From: Amphirosellinia nigrospora
Taxonomy: Eukaryota > Ascomycota > Sordariomycetes > Xylariales > Xylariaceae
Direction of reading: 5' to 3'
Assembly: GCA_004123355.1 (NCBI GenBank)
Contig: SCHM01000004.1
Location: 620,001 to 684,000 of the forward strand
DNA: 64,000 nt
Below are positions 1 through 11,975 of this stretch, piece after piece (positions within the stretch are counted from its first letter, which is position 1; every line of letters starts with the position of its first letter). The position numbers and the translations under genes were made by a program. The notes under the pieces are model-generated. The model made no database searches. It was not told the origin of the DNA and saw only the letters and a list, made by a program, of their open reading frames with translations.

Positions 1-1208
1 TCCTTTGGGTCGGGCCGGTCAACCGGGGCAGCTGTCTCGGGTGCAGGATGGAGCATAACCCATCCCATCCGATGATATCTTTTGCTAGGGTTAGGATCGC
101 TCAGCGACAGCCACTTAAAACCCCCTTCACCTTCTCCAAGATGCTCCTTGCAGAAAGCCTCTAGGTTATGGCGGCTAACGTGAGGTGCTATCGTCTTGAT
201 CAGAAGCGTTGGCTGATACAGACTCTCATCGCGTAGGTCATTCCCCGTTACAGGAACCAAGTCGCCAACCCCGAGCACTTCGTTCGCCGCGGTAGCCTCG
301 CCTTCCTCCTTTTCGACTACCCCGCCAGCGCCATTGCTCTCGCTTTTCGGAAGACCTTCGAGCGAGAACTCATCAAACATGCCGGACTCCAAATCTTGCT
401 CCCATTGATTGTATACACCGCGGCGAAAGTCATTGATTTGTGCGCGTAGCGGATCGCGGGCTTCGGCCACATATTTCTCCCTAAACCACTGCTCCTTCTT
501 ATGTTCAGAAACAAACGTGCGAGCCATTTTCGCCTGCAGCTCTTCCCTGTATGAGTCGTAGGCGGCCTGAATCTTCGCCTTCTCCTTGTCGCGATCCTCT
601 TGAGTCTCACGCCCACGGGGACGCTCAGGCTCCCGCCTCCGCCCGCCACGTGCACGCTCCTTTTCTTCCTTGATCTTCTCGTTGGCTCGCCACCATTCAC
701 CAAAGTAGGAAAAGCCAACTTGAAATGGCAGTTTAACAGGATCCGCTAATGGGTTGGCAACTGGTGTCGGGGGGATCGGATTGCTGTTCGAGCCCGGGAC
801 ATAACGGTCAATGTTGGCTGGAGGCGAATTGATCCGACGGCGATCTTCGCGCTCACGAGCGACTGGATGGTCATCTCTGCCACGACCTCGCGGTTCGTAT
901 CTGTCTACGGCTTGAGGGGAACGGGATCGTCGCCGGGAACGATCGTAGCCTATCAGAGTTAGTTTTCTTAAATTACTCGCGCAGATAGCTAACCCGAATC
1001 ACTGCTTGTATTCCAAGAGATAGTGTAAAATAGTTGTTAAAGCTCAGAAGTAGACAATAAAAAGATAGGGGTTCCTTTGCGACGCACCGGGAGAACGTCC
1101 GCGATAAAAGTTATCACGAGACTCGTCTTTCGCTCTGTCGTCTCGGGCACTCCAAGTGCGATCGTTCGGCGACCGTCCTGAGCCATCGCGATACGAGTAG
1201 GAGTCCAT
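1..1208 (-). CDS. ARS2: ARS2/SERRATE homologue, N-terminal part (cut by window edge)
   Basis: Nuclear zinc-finger protein of the Ars2/SERRATE family (fission yeast Pir2), which in other eukaryotes links the cap-binding complex to RNA processing and nuclear RNA decay. Exon 1 is 1208-1088 (start MDSYSYRDGSGRSP), intron 1087-950 (GTGCGT...GATAG), exon 2 from 949 to the window edge. It is RS/RD-rich for about 90 residues, then carries the family's N-terminal domain with the pattern GFSYFGEWWR, a charged linker, AAYDSYREEL, and ARTFVSEHKKEQWFREKY, followed by an acidic linker and an RRM-like segment (TLLIKTIAPHVSRHNLEAFC). The frame is open throughout, with no slip, and the C-terminal zinc-finger part lies outside the window. 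The family call rests on the recognisable domain pattern; the role is inferred from homologues. Confidence 0.85.
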
Positions 1209-2870
1209 TTTAACGGTTCATATGGCCTTTGGGGTATCGGTGCGTGGATTATTCAAGATGGGATTTGTATCGAAGCATGCCTGATATAGATGGGGATGGA
1301 AGTCGCGCGCGGGAGCGATAGTGACCCGTCAGTCATTCAAGTGTCTTCAAGGGTTTGCCGGTGTATCAAATGCCTGTTTGGCGAAGCGTTTGCCGTTAGA
1401 GGAATCATTCTGAACAAGTTTGGGGAAAGTGATGATGTGGTTTGGCAAAAATGATGAAGTAAAGCGACCGGCGGACGCGCTTGGAGCAAGCAGAAAGTAA
1501 GATGATTGTAACCAGCGGCTAGAGCAAAAGCTCTGCAACAAGCAAACGACATGCAGTGGCAAGCACGAGAAAAAAAGTGCCAGGGTTGTCAATGGTCTGT
1601 AGCAGCCGTGGCAGGAAGCTGAGTGCTCGGGGGAGGAGTAGAGGAACAGCGAGTTAGAAGTTGGGGAACGTTGTGGCCAGAAGGCACCGGCTGATGAAGA
1701 GGATGACAATGGTGACAATGAATTGAAGGGTCAAGGGGAAACGAGAAAAGGATTGACGAACTGTGCAGATCGGCACGCACGTAGAGTGGAGTGAAATGAG
1801 CGACGCTTGCGAGGATCGCAAATAGAAACGTCGAGGATAAGTACAGCGACGACGAGACGTGTGAAGCAGTTCTTTGATCAGGAAAGGAGGACAAAGACGG
1901 GTGTAGCAGCAGCTTGTTTGGCTCGTTCGGGTCCAGCCATCGCGAGCGCAGCCACCGGGATCCACCGAGTGTATCCACCGCACATCCACCAGCTTATGGA
2001 TCCAGCTCGAAGTGGCCAATGGCAAGCAACATTGGGGGTTGAGATACTTACAGTTCATGACGGGTTTTGATACTGTGTTACCGGTGAATGATTAGCAGCA
2101 ATGTCGTTCAAACTTGGAAGGCTGGACCAGCAAGTGCAATGCTTCTTCTTACCTTGTCTTGTGTTGGAATCTCCAACAGCGAGTCTGCTTATGCCGAATA
2201 GGTTTAACTGAGACAATACCTAATTAATAATGCCGTAGATGTCTCATTTCTGTACACACCATCAGCTACCTACCAAACCTTAGGTAAGTACCTTGTAACC
2301 GGCGAAGCAGAAAAGGGGCGACCTAACATCGTAACGAGCTGCAAATATTGACAACGTGAAGAATGTCACGTGTAGTGTATAATCCATCTAAACTTTGTAA
2401 ACTCTAGATAGTGCTATCGATGAGTTAGATAGCTATGCCTCGGTTAGCTGTTCTATGTACTGCTTCCCTCTTCATCTTCTAACCTGAGACAGCAGTAGGT
2501 ACGGTACCTGGTAGTTAAAACACATCTTATGTTTCTGAAACATCTGACATTCCAGCGAAGCCTCGGCAAATCCAGGCTTGGCTCTCTCGTTGAGTGGCCA
2601 CGATGGTTACAACCCAATTATTCGGCTTAGATCGACTTGAGAATGACTAGAGAATGCGCATTGCAACCTGCCTACGTCATCACTGCCTAGAGCTAAGCTT
2701 CAAGCTCCACCTCATCAGGTATTCAAAACCAATGCATGTGTAAAAATTCCAAAGTAGTAAACGGCGGGCAATCCCCTCAGAACTGAAGTCCACGATATTC
2801 ATGTTTATCAACATTGAAATTTAAGAAATATACCCAACAAAACGTTACACTATTTGTAAACGAAGAAAAT
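1209..2870. promoter_or_regulatory. Divergent intergenic region between ARS2 and TspO
   Basis: About 1.66 kb between two divergently read starts. It contains several short open frames on both strands (the longest near 1654-2058 on the minus strand) that have no recognisable domain, no codon coherence and no partner exon, so I treat it as untranslated leader and promoter DNA. A stretch at 2268-2295 carries clustered TACCTA/TAGGTA words also seen upstream of other genes here. Confidence 0.5.
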
Positions 2871-3567
2871 ATGACGACCTACATCCCCAAAATAAACACG
2901 ATCCCATACGATGTGTTCGCCAGCCCTTCGGCGTCAATACTCCTTCCCATTGCACTCGGACGGCCGTGGGATACAGCACAAGGCGTGAGCTATTATTCTG
3001 TTCTTTCTCTCTTCAAGATTTGACAGCCGAGATCAAGCGCTTGCTCAGTTCCCAGTGTATTTTTTTCGTACTGACGCAATGCGCCACTAAATAGCAAAGC
3101 AAACCAAAGAGACCTATCTTGCAATGAAGCAGCCGCCGATGCGCCCACCACCCTACGTCTTTGGACCGGCCTGGACTCTGCTATATGGCCTCATGGGCTA
3201 CGCAGCCCACCGTGCTGTGACGCGCGCCGCCCTACCGCCCTTGGCGCATACTCTATCCGTCTCAGCTGGAGATCTGCAAACCCTCTACTCAGCACAGCTC
3301 GGCCTCAACTTGGCCTGGATGCCGTTGTTCTTCGGCCTTCGCCGCCCCGTTCTAGCATTGGCCAACATCGTGTCCCTCATCGGCCTAAATGGTTACTTGA
3401 CATATTTATATTTCGGCATCGATAATGTCGCTGGATGGTGCATGGTACCCTATTTGACGTGGCTTGGCTTCGCGACATACCTGAATGCTGGTGTTGGGTA
3501 CTTGAATCACTGGGACATTTCCGAGTCGACACTTGCTGTGAGAAAGGCACTCGGCAAAGATCAATAA
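2871..3567 (+). CDS. TspO/MBR family membrane protein with one apparent frame slip
   Basis: Translocator protein (peripheral benzodiazepine receptor) family, a small five-helix membrane protein that binds porphyrins and sterols; in fungi its role is poorly defined. Exon 1 is 2871-2984 (MTTYIPKINT...SILLPIALG), intron 2985-3094 (GTGAGC, CTGAC branch, ATAG), exon 2 3095-3567. Family hallmarks are PPPYVFGPAWTLLYGLMGYA, the LYSAQLGLNLAWMPLFFG helix and the C-terminal GWLGFATYLNAG-like helix. Oddity: family residues TAVGYSTR continue from SILLPIALG only in another frame, so one base is missing at about 2958-2960. With one base added the exons close to 195 residues, the normal family length. Without it translation of exon 2 stops early. 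It is convergent with the carrier gene at 3753. Confidence 0.85.
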
Positions 3568-3752
3568 GAGAAGAGCGAAGGTGGACAGTGGACTAGCTTC
3601 CGAGCTATAGCAATAGATGTATATAAATACACCGCATATACAAGAAAAAACGATTCACCAATCAACCTCAGAAATTCTATGCGCCCTAACGCCGTACACG
3701 GTCACGACACGTTGCCTTCTATATACGTCTATTCTCTCGCAACTGTAAGCGG

Positions 3753-4734
3753 TCACATTGGTAGATGCCGTTTCAGGCCATCAAAAACCGTGAAAATGAA
3801 GGCCGAGCTCGGGGCCGATCGAAGCACTGTGATGCCGCACCCCCGATAAAACCCACGTAGACCATGCTGGTTCCACAAGGCTCTACCTTCCTGCATAAAG
3901 GTCCGGTTCTGTCTGGTCCCGCCGACCGGGGAGGTTTGCATGCGACTTTTTACCGTGTCGGCGGGAAAGAACAAGAAATTGTAGGACATGCCAGCAGATG
4001 CGCCCGCAACAGCTTGCTGCCACAAAGGAAGCGCCTCCGTAGCGAGCGCATCCTTCTCTAGCTGAGAGGTTGCCGAACGCTCATTCAGAAGGTAAAACAG
4101 TTTGGTGGCCGTTTCCTTTGATCCAAACCAGGCGGCGCAGCCACCCGACTCCCGCAGGAATGTACCCATTTGACCATGCCAGAAACCTCTGATTCCCTCA
4201 TGCTTGTATACATCGCGGATCACAGATGAGACACTGGGAACTTTTGGTGCTGCGCCGTCTACGCTCGCTGGTACTTGGACCTTGCATTTGACGAGCTCGA
4301 TAGGTGTGAGGACGACGGAGGTAAAGGCACCTGCGAATGCGCCCGTGAACCACAGCGCCGGCAAGGGCAGAACCCGGTCGCGTGAACAATATCCGGAAGC
4401 GTATACGGCCTCGCGACCCAAGCGCTCGAAGAGGAAGAGGCTGCTGGTCTCACAAGCGGCGCCGAAGAGGGGTGCGCTTATTCCGCGGTATAGCCCTAGC
4501 ACGCCGTCGGCTTTGATGGATTGTCGGAAGCAATCGAGGGGTCCGGTATAGCGCAGTGGGAGGTGGTCAGGCTGAGACTGGAGCCGGACCTTTACCGTGT
4601 CAAAAGGGTATTCTATGTACTTGCCCACGATACCTGCGGTCTACTGATTGTGAGCGGGTGCTTCAGCAAGGAAATTAGGATCGAGCTTCCGTATGACTTA
4701 CAGACCCGTAGGTAAGGTCCTCAACGACCTCCAT
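3753..4734 (-). CDS. ARG13: Mitochondrial ornithine/basic amino acid carrier (arg-13 type)
   Basis: SLC25-family inner-membrane carrier of the ORT1/arg-13 group, exporting ornithine from the mitochondrion for cytosolic arginine synthesis. Exon 1 is 4734-4702 (only 11 codons, [11 protein letters not shown]), intron 4701-4641 (61 nt), exon 2 4640-3753; 306 residues, typical for the family. All three carrier repeats show the signature: [20 protein letters not shown] and [10 protein letters not shown], each followed by the second half-signature (GLYRGI, GFWHGQ, GFYRGC). The start was chosen because homologues begin with a short acidic segment before [14 protein letters not shown]. No frame slip is seen. 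Substrate is inferred from resemblance to Neurospora ARG-13, not shown by the sequence alone. Confidence 0.88.
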
Positions 4735-5675
4735 TGTGGCAGATCTCTCCCGAGTCGGGAGGCGTGAGGGAATAATGGTTGTAGAGTTTGCCTGTGTCGC
4801 TTCCATAGTAGCTACTTACCCAACTCGGAACAGCTTCGGAATAATGATGTCGCCAGTAGGCCTGCCGGGCTGGTTAATCATGCACAACGGCAGGCGATGG
4901 CGACAAAATGCGTATTGTTATAATAGCATGATCTTCAAGTTGGAGAGATGGATAGGTGGGCCGGATGATGTTGGTGTTAGTTTTGGTGGAAGACAAAGAC
5001 TTTGGAGCGCTTGATAAGGGATCCAACAGCTTTTCAAGTCCAACCACAACCACTAGCAGCAGGTTACCGCCAATGAGTATCAACTAAGTGGGTGCACATG
5101 ATGGAACGGCAGGATGGCGCAGTACAGGAGCCGGCAATGCTTTCAGTGGAACGAATAAATTGGAATTATGTTGCTCTGTCGCTAGTTAACAGGTTTCAAG
5201 GTGTGCTAGACACAACTATCTCCAAATCTTCCGGTTTATGCTCGGTGAGTTGGAGTGCATGTCCGGAATGGACATCTGGTCCGGACAAGAAATTTCTTCG
5301 AAGCGGAGCGATGTCGCTTAGAAGTATACCTAGAGCGGAGCATCGGCTTGTCCAGGGAGCTAACTAAGTGGGCTATAGTGGGGCAACGGGGATATTTTAA
5401 TCTTATCAGATCATCAGTACTTAGATACTTGACCTGGTTAAGGAGGGGCTTTCAGTTGTCGTCAGCTGCTATAGAGGGGTTAGAACAACCTTACGTTTGG
5501 TTTGCCCTACAATCCAAATCACACTTTGCTATTAGGCTTCGCATGTTAAGACGTGGCTTGTAAATAGTCCTTTTTATTTTCTAAGGCCATCATATAAGCA
5601 GAATCCTGCAAACCTTTCTCAGGGCTTACATCCCTTCATTTTTCCTTTACCCTTGGCCGTTGCTTGTCTTACAGG
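4735..5675. promoter_or_regulatory. Divergent intergenic region between ARG13 and KEL3
   Basis: About 0.94 kb between divergent starts. Small open frames occur but none has a recognisable domain. The last 40 bases before the KEL3 start are pyrimidine-rich and end in TTACAG just before the ATG, so a leader intron ending there is possible. Confidence 0.45.
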
Positions 5676-8005
5676 ATGGCGAAGGACAAAAAAGGAAAGT
5701 CAGATTCGAAGAAACAGAAACTTGCCGAGAAAAAGCAGAAACAGGAGAAAAAGGCGCAAAAGAAGGAGAAGACCAAGAACGCGAAGCTAGAGGGTAGCGA
5801 TGCCGAGGATGTGGATCTCGATGCCGTCTTGGCCGAGTTCAAGAAGCAGCAAGAGCTATTTCTCAAGGTGACCGAGACCGTCCTTGAGTCACCTCCTAAG
5901 CCTAGATCATCTGCGACCTTCCTAGCCTCTCCGTCCAATAGCAACCAACTCTTACTCTTTGGCGGTGAGACTTGGAATGGAGCCATCGCTAATTTCTTCA
6001 ATGACCTCAATATCTACTACACAGATAGAGACGAATGGCATTGCGTGACATCCCCTAATGCCCCTCTCCCGAGATCCGGCCACGCTTGGTGCAGGGGCGG
6101 CAATCAAAAAGACTCAGTATTCTTATTTGGCGGTGAATTTAGTAGGTCCGTAATGAAGCCCTTCACCGTAAATCACGGTAGTAGTATGGATGCTGATCCA
6201 GTCCCACGATAGCCCGAAACAGGGGACATTTTATCACTATAATGATTTTTGGCGCCTCGAGCCGAATACTCGCGAATGGACGCGTATTGACGTCAAGGGG
6301 AAAACACCACCATCCAGGAGCGGACATCGTATGACGTATTACAAGAATTATATCATTCTTTTTGGAGGTATGAAATACCACGAGGCCGTTCTGTGTCGCA
6401 AAATTTAACACCGGAGCCCAGGTTTTCAAGACACCTCAAACCAGACAAAATATCTAAGTGACCTCTGGTTATTCGATACCCAAGTATGTTAATAGTTTGT
6501 CAGCTTGTGGAAACATCGTGTATTGACAGTTGATGAACAGAACTACTTTTGGTTCAGCCCAACCCTCCCACCGGCGCAATTGAAGCCAGATGCAAGATCT
6601 TCTTTCACATTTCTCCCTCATGAACAAGGCGCTGTTTTGTTTGGTGGCTACTCCAGAGTGAAAACAACCGTCACCGCAAATAAATCAGCAAAAGGAGCAT
6701 CTCAGGGGCAAAAGAATATTCTTAAGCCCTTGGTACACCAGGATTGCTTCTACTTACGTATCACTCAACCACCGCCAGACTCACCATCAAACACACCCCT
6801 ACGGTAAGATGGGAAAAACGAAAGAGACCAGCGAATGCGCCTAACCCTCCTCGTGCTGGAGCAACTATGGCGTACCACAAGGGCCGCGGGCTACAATTCG
6901 GTGGTGTTCACGACGTGGAACAAAGCGAGGAGGGCATAGACAGCGAATTCTTTAATCAACTCTACACTTGGAATATTGAGAGAAATAGATTTTTCCCGAT
7001 GATGCTTCGTAAGCCAAGGACTCAGAAAAAAGCTGTTGCCTCAGAACAAAGGGTTGGACGACGAGGTAGGGCTCAGGCAAACGAAGAAGAGTTATTAAAA
7101 CAACTCGCCGCATTGCAAGCTGGCGCATCTTTGGAGGATGCCGATGATATGGACATTGACCTTAAAAATGAGGAAGATGACGAGCCCGCAAAGCCCGTCC
7201 GAGAGATGCCTGTCTCGATGCAATACCCTTCTCCAAGGTTCAACACCCAGTTGGCCGTCCAGGAAGATGTCCTCTATATCTATGGTGGGACATTCGAGGC
7301 AAAAGACAGAGAATACACTTTCGACGAACTACATGCTATTGATCTTGGCAAGATGGATGGGTGCAAGGAGATATTCAAGAGAGAGGATGAGACTTGGGTT
7401 GTAAGCGAACTTCTTTCGTTTTGGAATCTACTACACGAGGCGCGTGCGTCTACTGACCTGATTTTACTTAGGGTTCCGATGATGAGGACGATGAAGACGA
7501 AGAGGATGACGAAGAAGATGAAGACGAGGACGAGGAAGATGAAGAGGACGGTGATTTTGATGGAGAACGAGAACAACCAATATCGCCGAGCAAACGAAAA
7601 AAGAAGCAGGCGGAGGAGATGGCAAATATCGATACGGTATCAACTACCGACTCATCATCAACAGACGACGATGTGAGCGAGGCAGATACTACTGCAACTT
7701 CCGTCGACGATGGCCTCCCACACCCCCGACCTTTCGAATCTCGACGAGAGTTCTTTGTCAGGACATCGGCGGAATGGCAAGAAGTCTTGATGACCAGCCT
7801 GAGATGGAAAGGGATCCAGCCAGAGACATTGACGATAAAAGAGATCAAGAGCAAAGCGTTCGAACTGAGTGAAGAGAAGTGGTGGGATTGTCGAGAAGAG
7901 ATTACTGCGCTCGAAGATGAACAAGAAGCTGCTGGTATTGGCGAAGTTGGTCTCTCACTGATAGAGGCGAGTCTGGGGCTGGAGGTGCCCTGCCGAAGGC
8001 GTTGA
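5676..8005 (+). CDS. KEL3: Kelch-repeat protein, KEL3/KLHDC4 family, with DUF4110 tail
   Basis: Cytoplasmic kelch beta-propeller protein of the yeast Kel3/human KLHDC4 family; molecular role unknown. Exons: 5676-6145, 6213-6367, 6422-6483, 6541-7400, 7472-8005. The N-terminus is a lysine-rich coiled stretch (MAKDKKGKSDSKKQK), followed by kelch blades recognisable by repeated LFGGE/LFGG/FGGV motifs (residues about 90-400), an acidic Asp/Glu tract encoded at 7475-7560, and a C-terminal DUF4110-like end (RREFFVRTSAEWQEVL ... EKWWDCREEITALEDEQE). The frame slips once in the C run at 6796-6799: SNTP before it and TVRWEKRKRP after it lie in different frames, and one extra C joins them. With it the exon phases close to 693 residues. 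Confidence 0.86.
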
Positions 8006-8500
8006 TGGATAATCCAATCTAAAATTCCGTCTACCAGTTACATACATGTATACCTAGATAATCTTGATAATCTTGATACATCAGATATACCCCTTAGGGG
8101 TTTGAATAAAAGTTTACAAAGAGATAAAAAACCCTCGGCGGCTTTAAGACAAATAGTGTGCCGTTGATGGTTGGAGTACAACTTCAAGTGCTGTAATCTC
8201 ACTGTGTTACAGGGGCAATTAGCATCGGATGACCCCTAAAGAAAATAGCTTAACACCGCCTTGGCCACCGGACATTACCACATTCCGGAAGCTACAACTT
8301 CAACACTTAAAACCACGGACCTTTGCGACCCCATTGGACTGACCTCTCACCACAGGCGACGAACAGGGAAATTTTGAGTGAACAAATTGGGCTGGTGTAG
8401 ACAGAAGCAGTAGAAGGCCGCTTATAGTATAGCTCCGGGTTCTAACTCCGCAGCAAAAGCCTCCGGCAACCTCAGCATCATCTTGGGAGGACAAGGAACA
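8006..8500. other. Spacer between KEL3 and WSS1
   Basis: Roughly 0.5 kb holding the KEL3 3' end (direct repeat of ATCTTGATA words at 8057-8080) and the WSS1 promoter. No gene is seen. Confidence 0.4.
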
Positions 8501-9967
8501 ATGCCTCTAGGCTTCGAGCGGCTCAACGCGAAGAAATCTCAACCTAACGACCACATCAATTTCATCAAGCCACTAAAGGGCAGAGATGAAGCAATCGCAC
8601 AAGACTTCCTAGAGCGTATCGCCGCACAATGTTGTGAGCACCACCCAACTCATACTCATAATCTCCATTTCCCAGCCTCAGCCGTGTTGTTGGTCGCGCT
8701 TCTATCATAAGTTATACATATTGACTAGTAATAGTGCCTATTATGCGGGATCATCATATTTATGTGATGGCACTTGAAGAGTACGAGCCAAACAGGGAAT
8801 TCGTCGGTCGGAACTTCAACGCCGGCGAAGTTGTTCAGCTAGTCCTCAAATCATCAACTGGACGATGGCTTCCTTTCAGTTATGTGCAGATGGTTATGAT
8901 GCATGAGTGCGTATACTGATTTATTGAACAATCTCGCATAGTATTAACAAACAGAGATAGGCTCGCGCACTGCAAGCAAATGAACCATTCCAGGGCCTTC
9001 TGGGCCGTTAGAAACCAGTACGCGGATCAGATGAGGGGCCTCTGGTCTCGTAAATACACTGGAGAAGGGCTATGGGGACGGGGCACGTTACTTGCGTCAG
9101 GCGAATTCGAGGCGAATACTATTCTTGCGGATGATGCTCTGCCCGAACATCTGTGTGGCGGGACCTATCGCTCGAGAGGACGAAAACGAAAGACAAAGAA
9201 GCCGCTGTCCTACCAAGAGCAAAAAGAGCGGCGCATCTTGAAGAAGTTCGGAGCGAACGGCGTTGCACTTGGAGAAGACGAAGAGATCAAGACGGAGCTA
9301 GAAAAGGGCAAGAAGCCTAAAGGCAAGCCAAGAGTTGCAGGCAGTAAGAGGGGCCGCGAGTTGAGAGCGGCCGCAGCTCTGGCTCGCTTCGATCAGCAGA
9401 AGAAGGTCGAGGAAGTGAAAGAGGAGGCGGATATCGACGAGGACGGGACGGCTAGCGATTCTGCGTCCGACTCCGATGCCAATGGCCCAAGTATCGTCGA
9501 CAAAGAGGGTAGGCGCCTTATCAAGGTATGCGAGGACGAAGACCCAGCGGATGGCGATGCGCAGAACGAAATGCGCGAATTGGCTTCGGCATCGCGCATC
9601 AAACGTGAGAGATCACGGTCGCCTACAGTGATTAAGCCTGAGATAGATGAGCTTCCGCTTCATCGGATCGAGGATATACGCGCTGCTAGCAAACGCAAGA
9701 CCCTTAGCACCGGAAAGTTCCGCAAGTGATACCATTCCCTTCAAATCCGAAGAAGAGACGAAAAATGTTTCTGGAGACTGCCCGGTATGCTCATTCAGAA
9801 ATATACCCACCGCTACGATTTGTGATGCGTGTTCGCACGTGTTGGCTCCCAGTAAAGTGTGTTTCTGGCGATGCAAAAGCAGCGTATGTCAAGGGGGTAT
9901 GTATCTGAATCCCAGGGATTCTGGCATATGTGGAATCTGTGGCGAGCGGAAAGGGCCCAGAAAATGA
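8501..9967 (+). CDS. WSS1: WLM-domain DNA-protein crosslink protease (WSS1-like)
   Basis: SprT-like metalloprotease of the Wss1/SPRTN group, which cleaves proteins covalently trapped on DNA. Exons: 8501-8633, 8735-8906, 8961 onward. The WLM domain fills the first ~150 residues (MPLGFERLNAKK, EEYEPNREFVGRNFNAGE) and holds the zinc site HELAHCKQMNH, that is HExxH plus a third His, with its first two residues split by intron 2. A long basic/acidic linker follows (KKPKGKPRVAGSKRGRE). The WLM frame stops at 9727, but a family-typical C-terminal zinc-finger region (CPVCSF...CDAC, then WRC...CGICGERK) continues in another frame to 9967. The shift at about 9690-9727 equals two missing bases or one extra. 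With it the protein is about 437 residues, as in homologues; otherwise it would lack the fingers. Confidence 0.85.
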
Positions 9968-11975
9968 AACCTTTTCTGGGATTATGATGATACCGACGAT
10001 TCTGATCAAGCACTCTTATACATATAGTATCAAATACCTAATAATATCCATCAACGCCTAACACCGAGATTTGACGTATCAGACTTGCGCTACAAACGAA
10101 AATGCGAATGCCACTATCGACCGGTGAACTTTTCACCATCGTGGGTGTGTATACATACTAGTAGTTGGAGAGCGACATGCCAATGAGCTAGGATATACCC
10201 CGTTATCTCTACCGGTCCGTGAATTATATTATGCAGTGTGCCTCCATGCTTGATAAGACGAACTCGCGAGCCTCGACTAATATGGACGATTTTGCGATTC
10301 ATGACACAGACGTGAGCTTGTGAAGTCATCCGAGTGTCTAATATTAAAGCCGAAACTGCCACCAAGAATGATCACCAACTACAATGCTGCTTCGTTATTC
10401 GTCTCATCCCACATCCATAGGTTAGCAACAGAGTCCAGAAAAAACAATGTTCTTAATTATGAGCCAGTCAGCTTACACATAGCATGCCATCTCCGCATCC
10501 TTTCGTTGTGCTCTGACCTGTCGTTTGCGTATTGCCAGATGTGGTCTGACTGCAGCTGCCCTGTAGGGCTTTCAGGAATGGGGCTTTTGAGGGGTGAGTT
10601 TCAAGTTGATGCGTAGCGCCGGGAGAGGGTGTGAACATATTAATTGAAAGCAAGCGTCCCCAACTAATTGCTCAATTGGTCACCTCATCGTCCGCTACAG
10701 TTGTTAGGCGCACCCCTGCTCTTCCTCCAGTTACGCTACTAGCTCCGGGACCCCGGTGATCACCACTCCATCGCGTTTCAGATTCGACTTCCCCCATCCT
10801 CCACTCCACGATATTTCCAACTTTAGAAAGTACATGTGAGAAGCGGTCATTCCGAGTTGCCAAAACCGTACTTTTCCGGCTCTGACTTTCGCCGAGCTAT
10901 TTATGATCGCCTATCATTCATGAAGATCTCTGAACCAAACGAATGGATTGGGCCAGATCGCCTGCTCTAGCGGAACCTGCTACCGATAATTCTACACTAT
11001 GTACACTTCACACAACCACAAGTTCATATATACCCTCGAAATTGCGAGAATGCGATTGGACCGACCTACCAAGTTGTTTTAGCTTCCCATCGAAACAATT
11101 TCATTCCGCTTAAGGAAACCAAGACTGAATAACCTAAGAAGGAAGTTGCTAGAACGTCACAGGTTTTTTAGCCCCTCTGACTATACTCACATACCACAAC
11201 TGCCTTTCCTGGTTACGAAAGGTACAACTATAGATCTTTGTCCGCGTCTGTATGACTCGTGCTTCCCCAAGATAAATTGCATTCCGGTACGGCGGGTGTG
11301 TATAACGTCGATTAACGCACAGTACGCAGTACTAAGGCATTACTCACGATCCAGTCTACTACTGTACGCGTAGGGTGGTCGGTTGTTAGTCTGCTGGGTA
11401 CGTAATACCTACCTACTTAGTACTGAGGCATGTAGACCTACTCAGGTAGGTTACACCCGCATCGGACCACACGTGTCACCTCAGCGTGATTGTATAGTCT
11501 CATACCTACTATGTAGACAGATCTATGGCACCTTCCGGTAGCCCCATCTGGCCAGTCTAAGCCCTGGTAGGCTCCTGGTAGGCTCCTGGTCAAGTTTGTC
11601 TCCCATCAATAAAATTGGCCTCACCCCGACCTCACCTTGCGGTTACCTTTTCACCTTCTTTACCAATCCACTTGTTCAACCTGGTATCACGTCGTATCAC
11701 GTCGTCGACTTCTCTTTCTCCTTCCCTTCTCTTCTCGAGCTGCTGGCTACAGTCCCTTTCTTTCCTTTCCGTCTATTCAGACGCCTCGAGACTTGACGTC
11801 CCGTTTACTTTCTTTTCGGCTTTTGATCTGTCCTTACCTTCGTTTGTGTCGACTCTCGTCAAGAACCAGCATCGTACCTACTCGCATCTCTCATACCTAG
11901 GCAAAAAGAAGAAGAAAGCAAGCAAAGCCAAGAAAAAAACCAACCTCCCACCAACACACGTACTATATCACCACA
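9968..11975. promoter_or_regulatory. Long leader and promoter region of the secreted-protein gene
   Basis: About 2 kb without a supported gene. It includes clustered TACCTA/TAGGTA words at 11405-11455, an 11-bp direct repeat (unit like CTGGTAGGCTC, about 2.5 copies) at 11563-11590, and a long pyrimidine-rich stretch at 11695-11870 that is typical of fungal transcription starts and 5' leaders. Open frames inside the pyrimidine stretch are low-complexity Ser/Phe/Leu products and are not credible. Confidence 0.45.

Noticed and set aside
1654-2058. 134-codon minus-strand frame upstream of ARS2
   Set aside because: No recognisable domain; overlapped by other equally long frames, as expected of leader DNA.
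7468-7854. Poly-Ser protein on the minus strand
   Set aside because: Antisense of the KEL3 acidic tract; the Ser run is the reverse reading of Asp/Glu codons.
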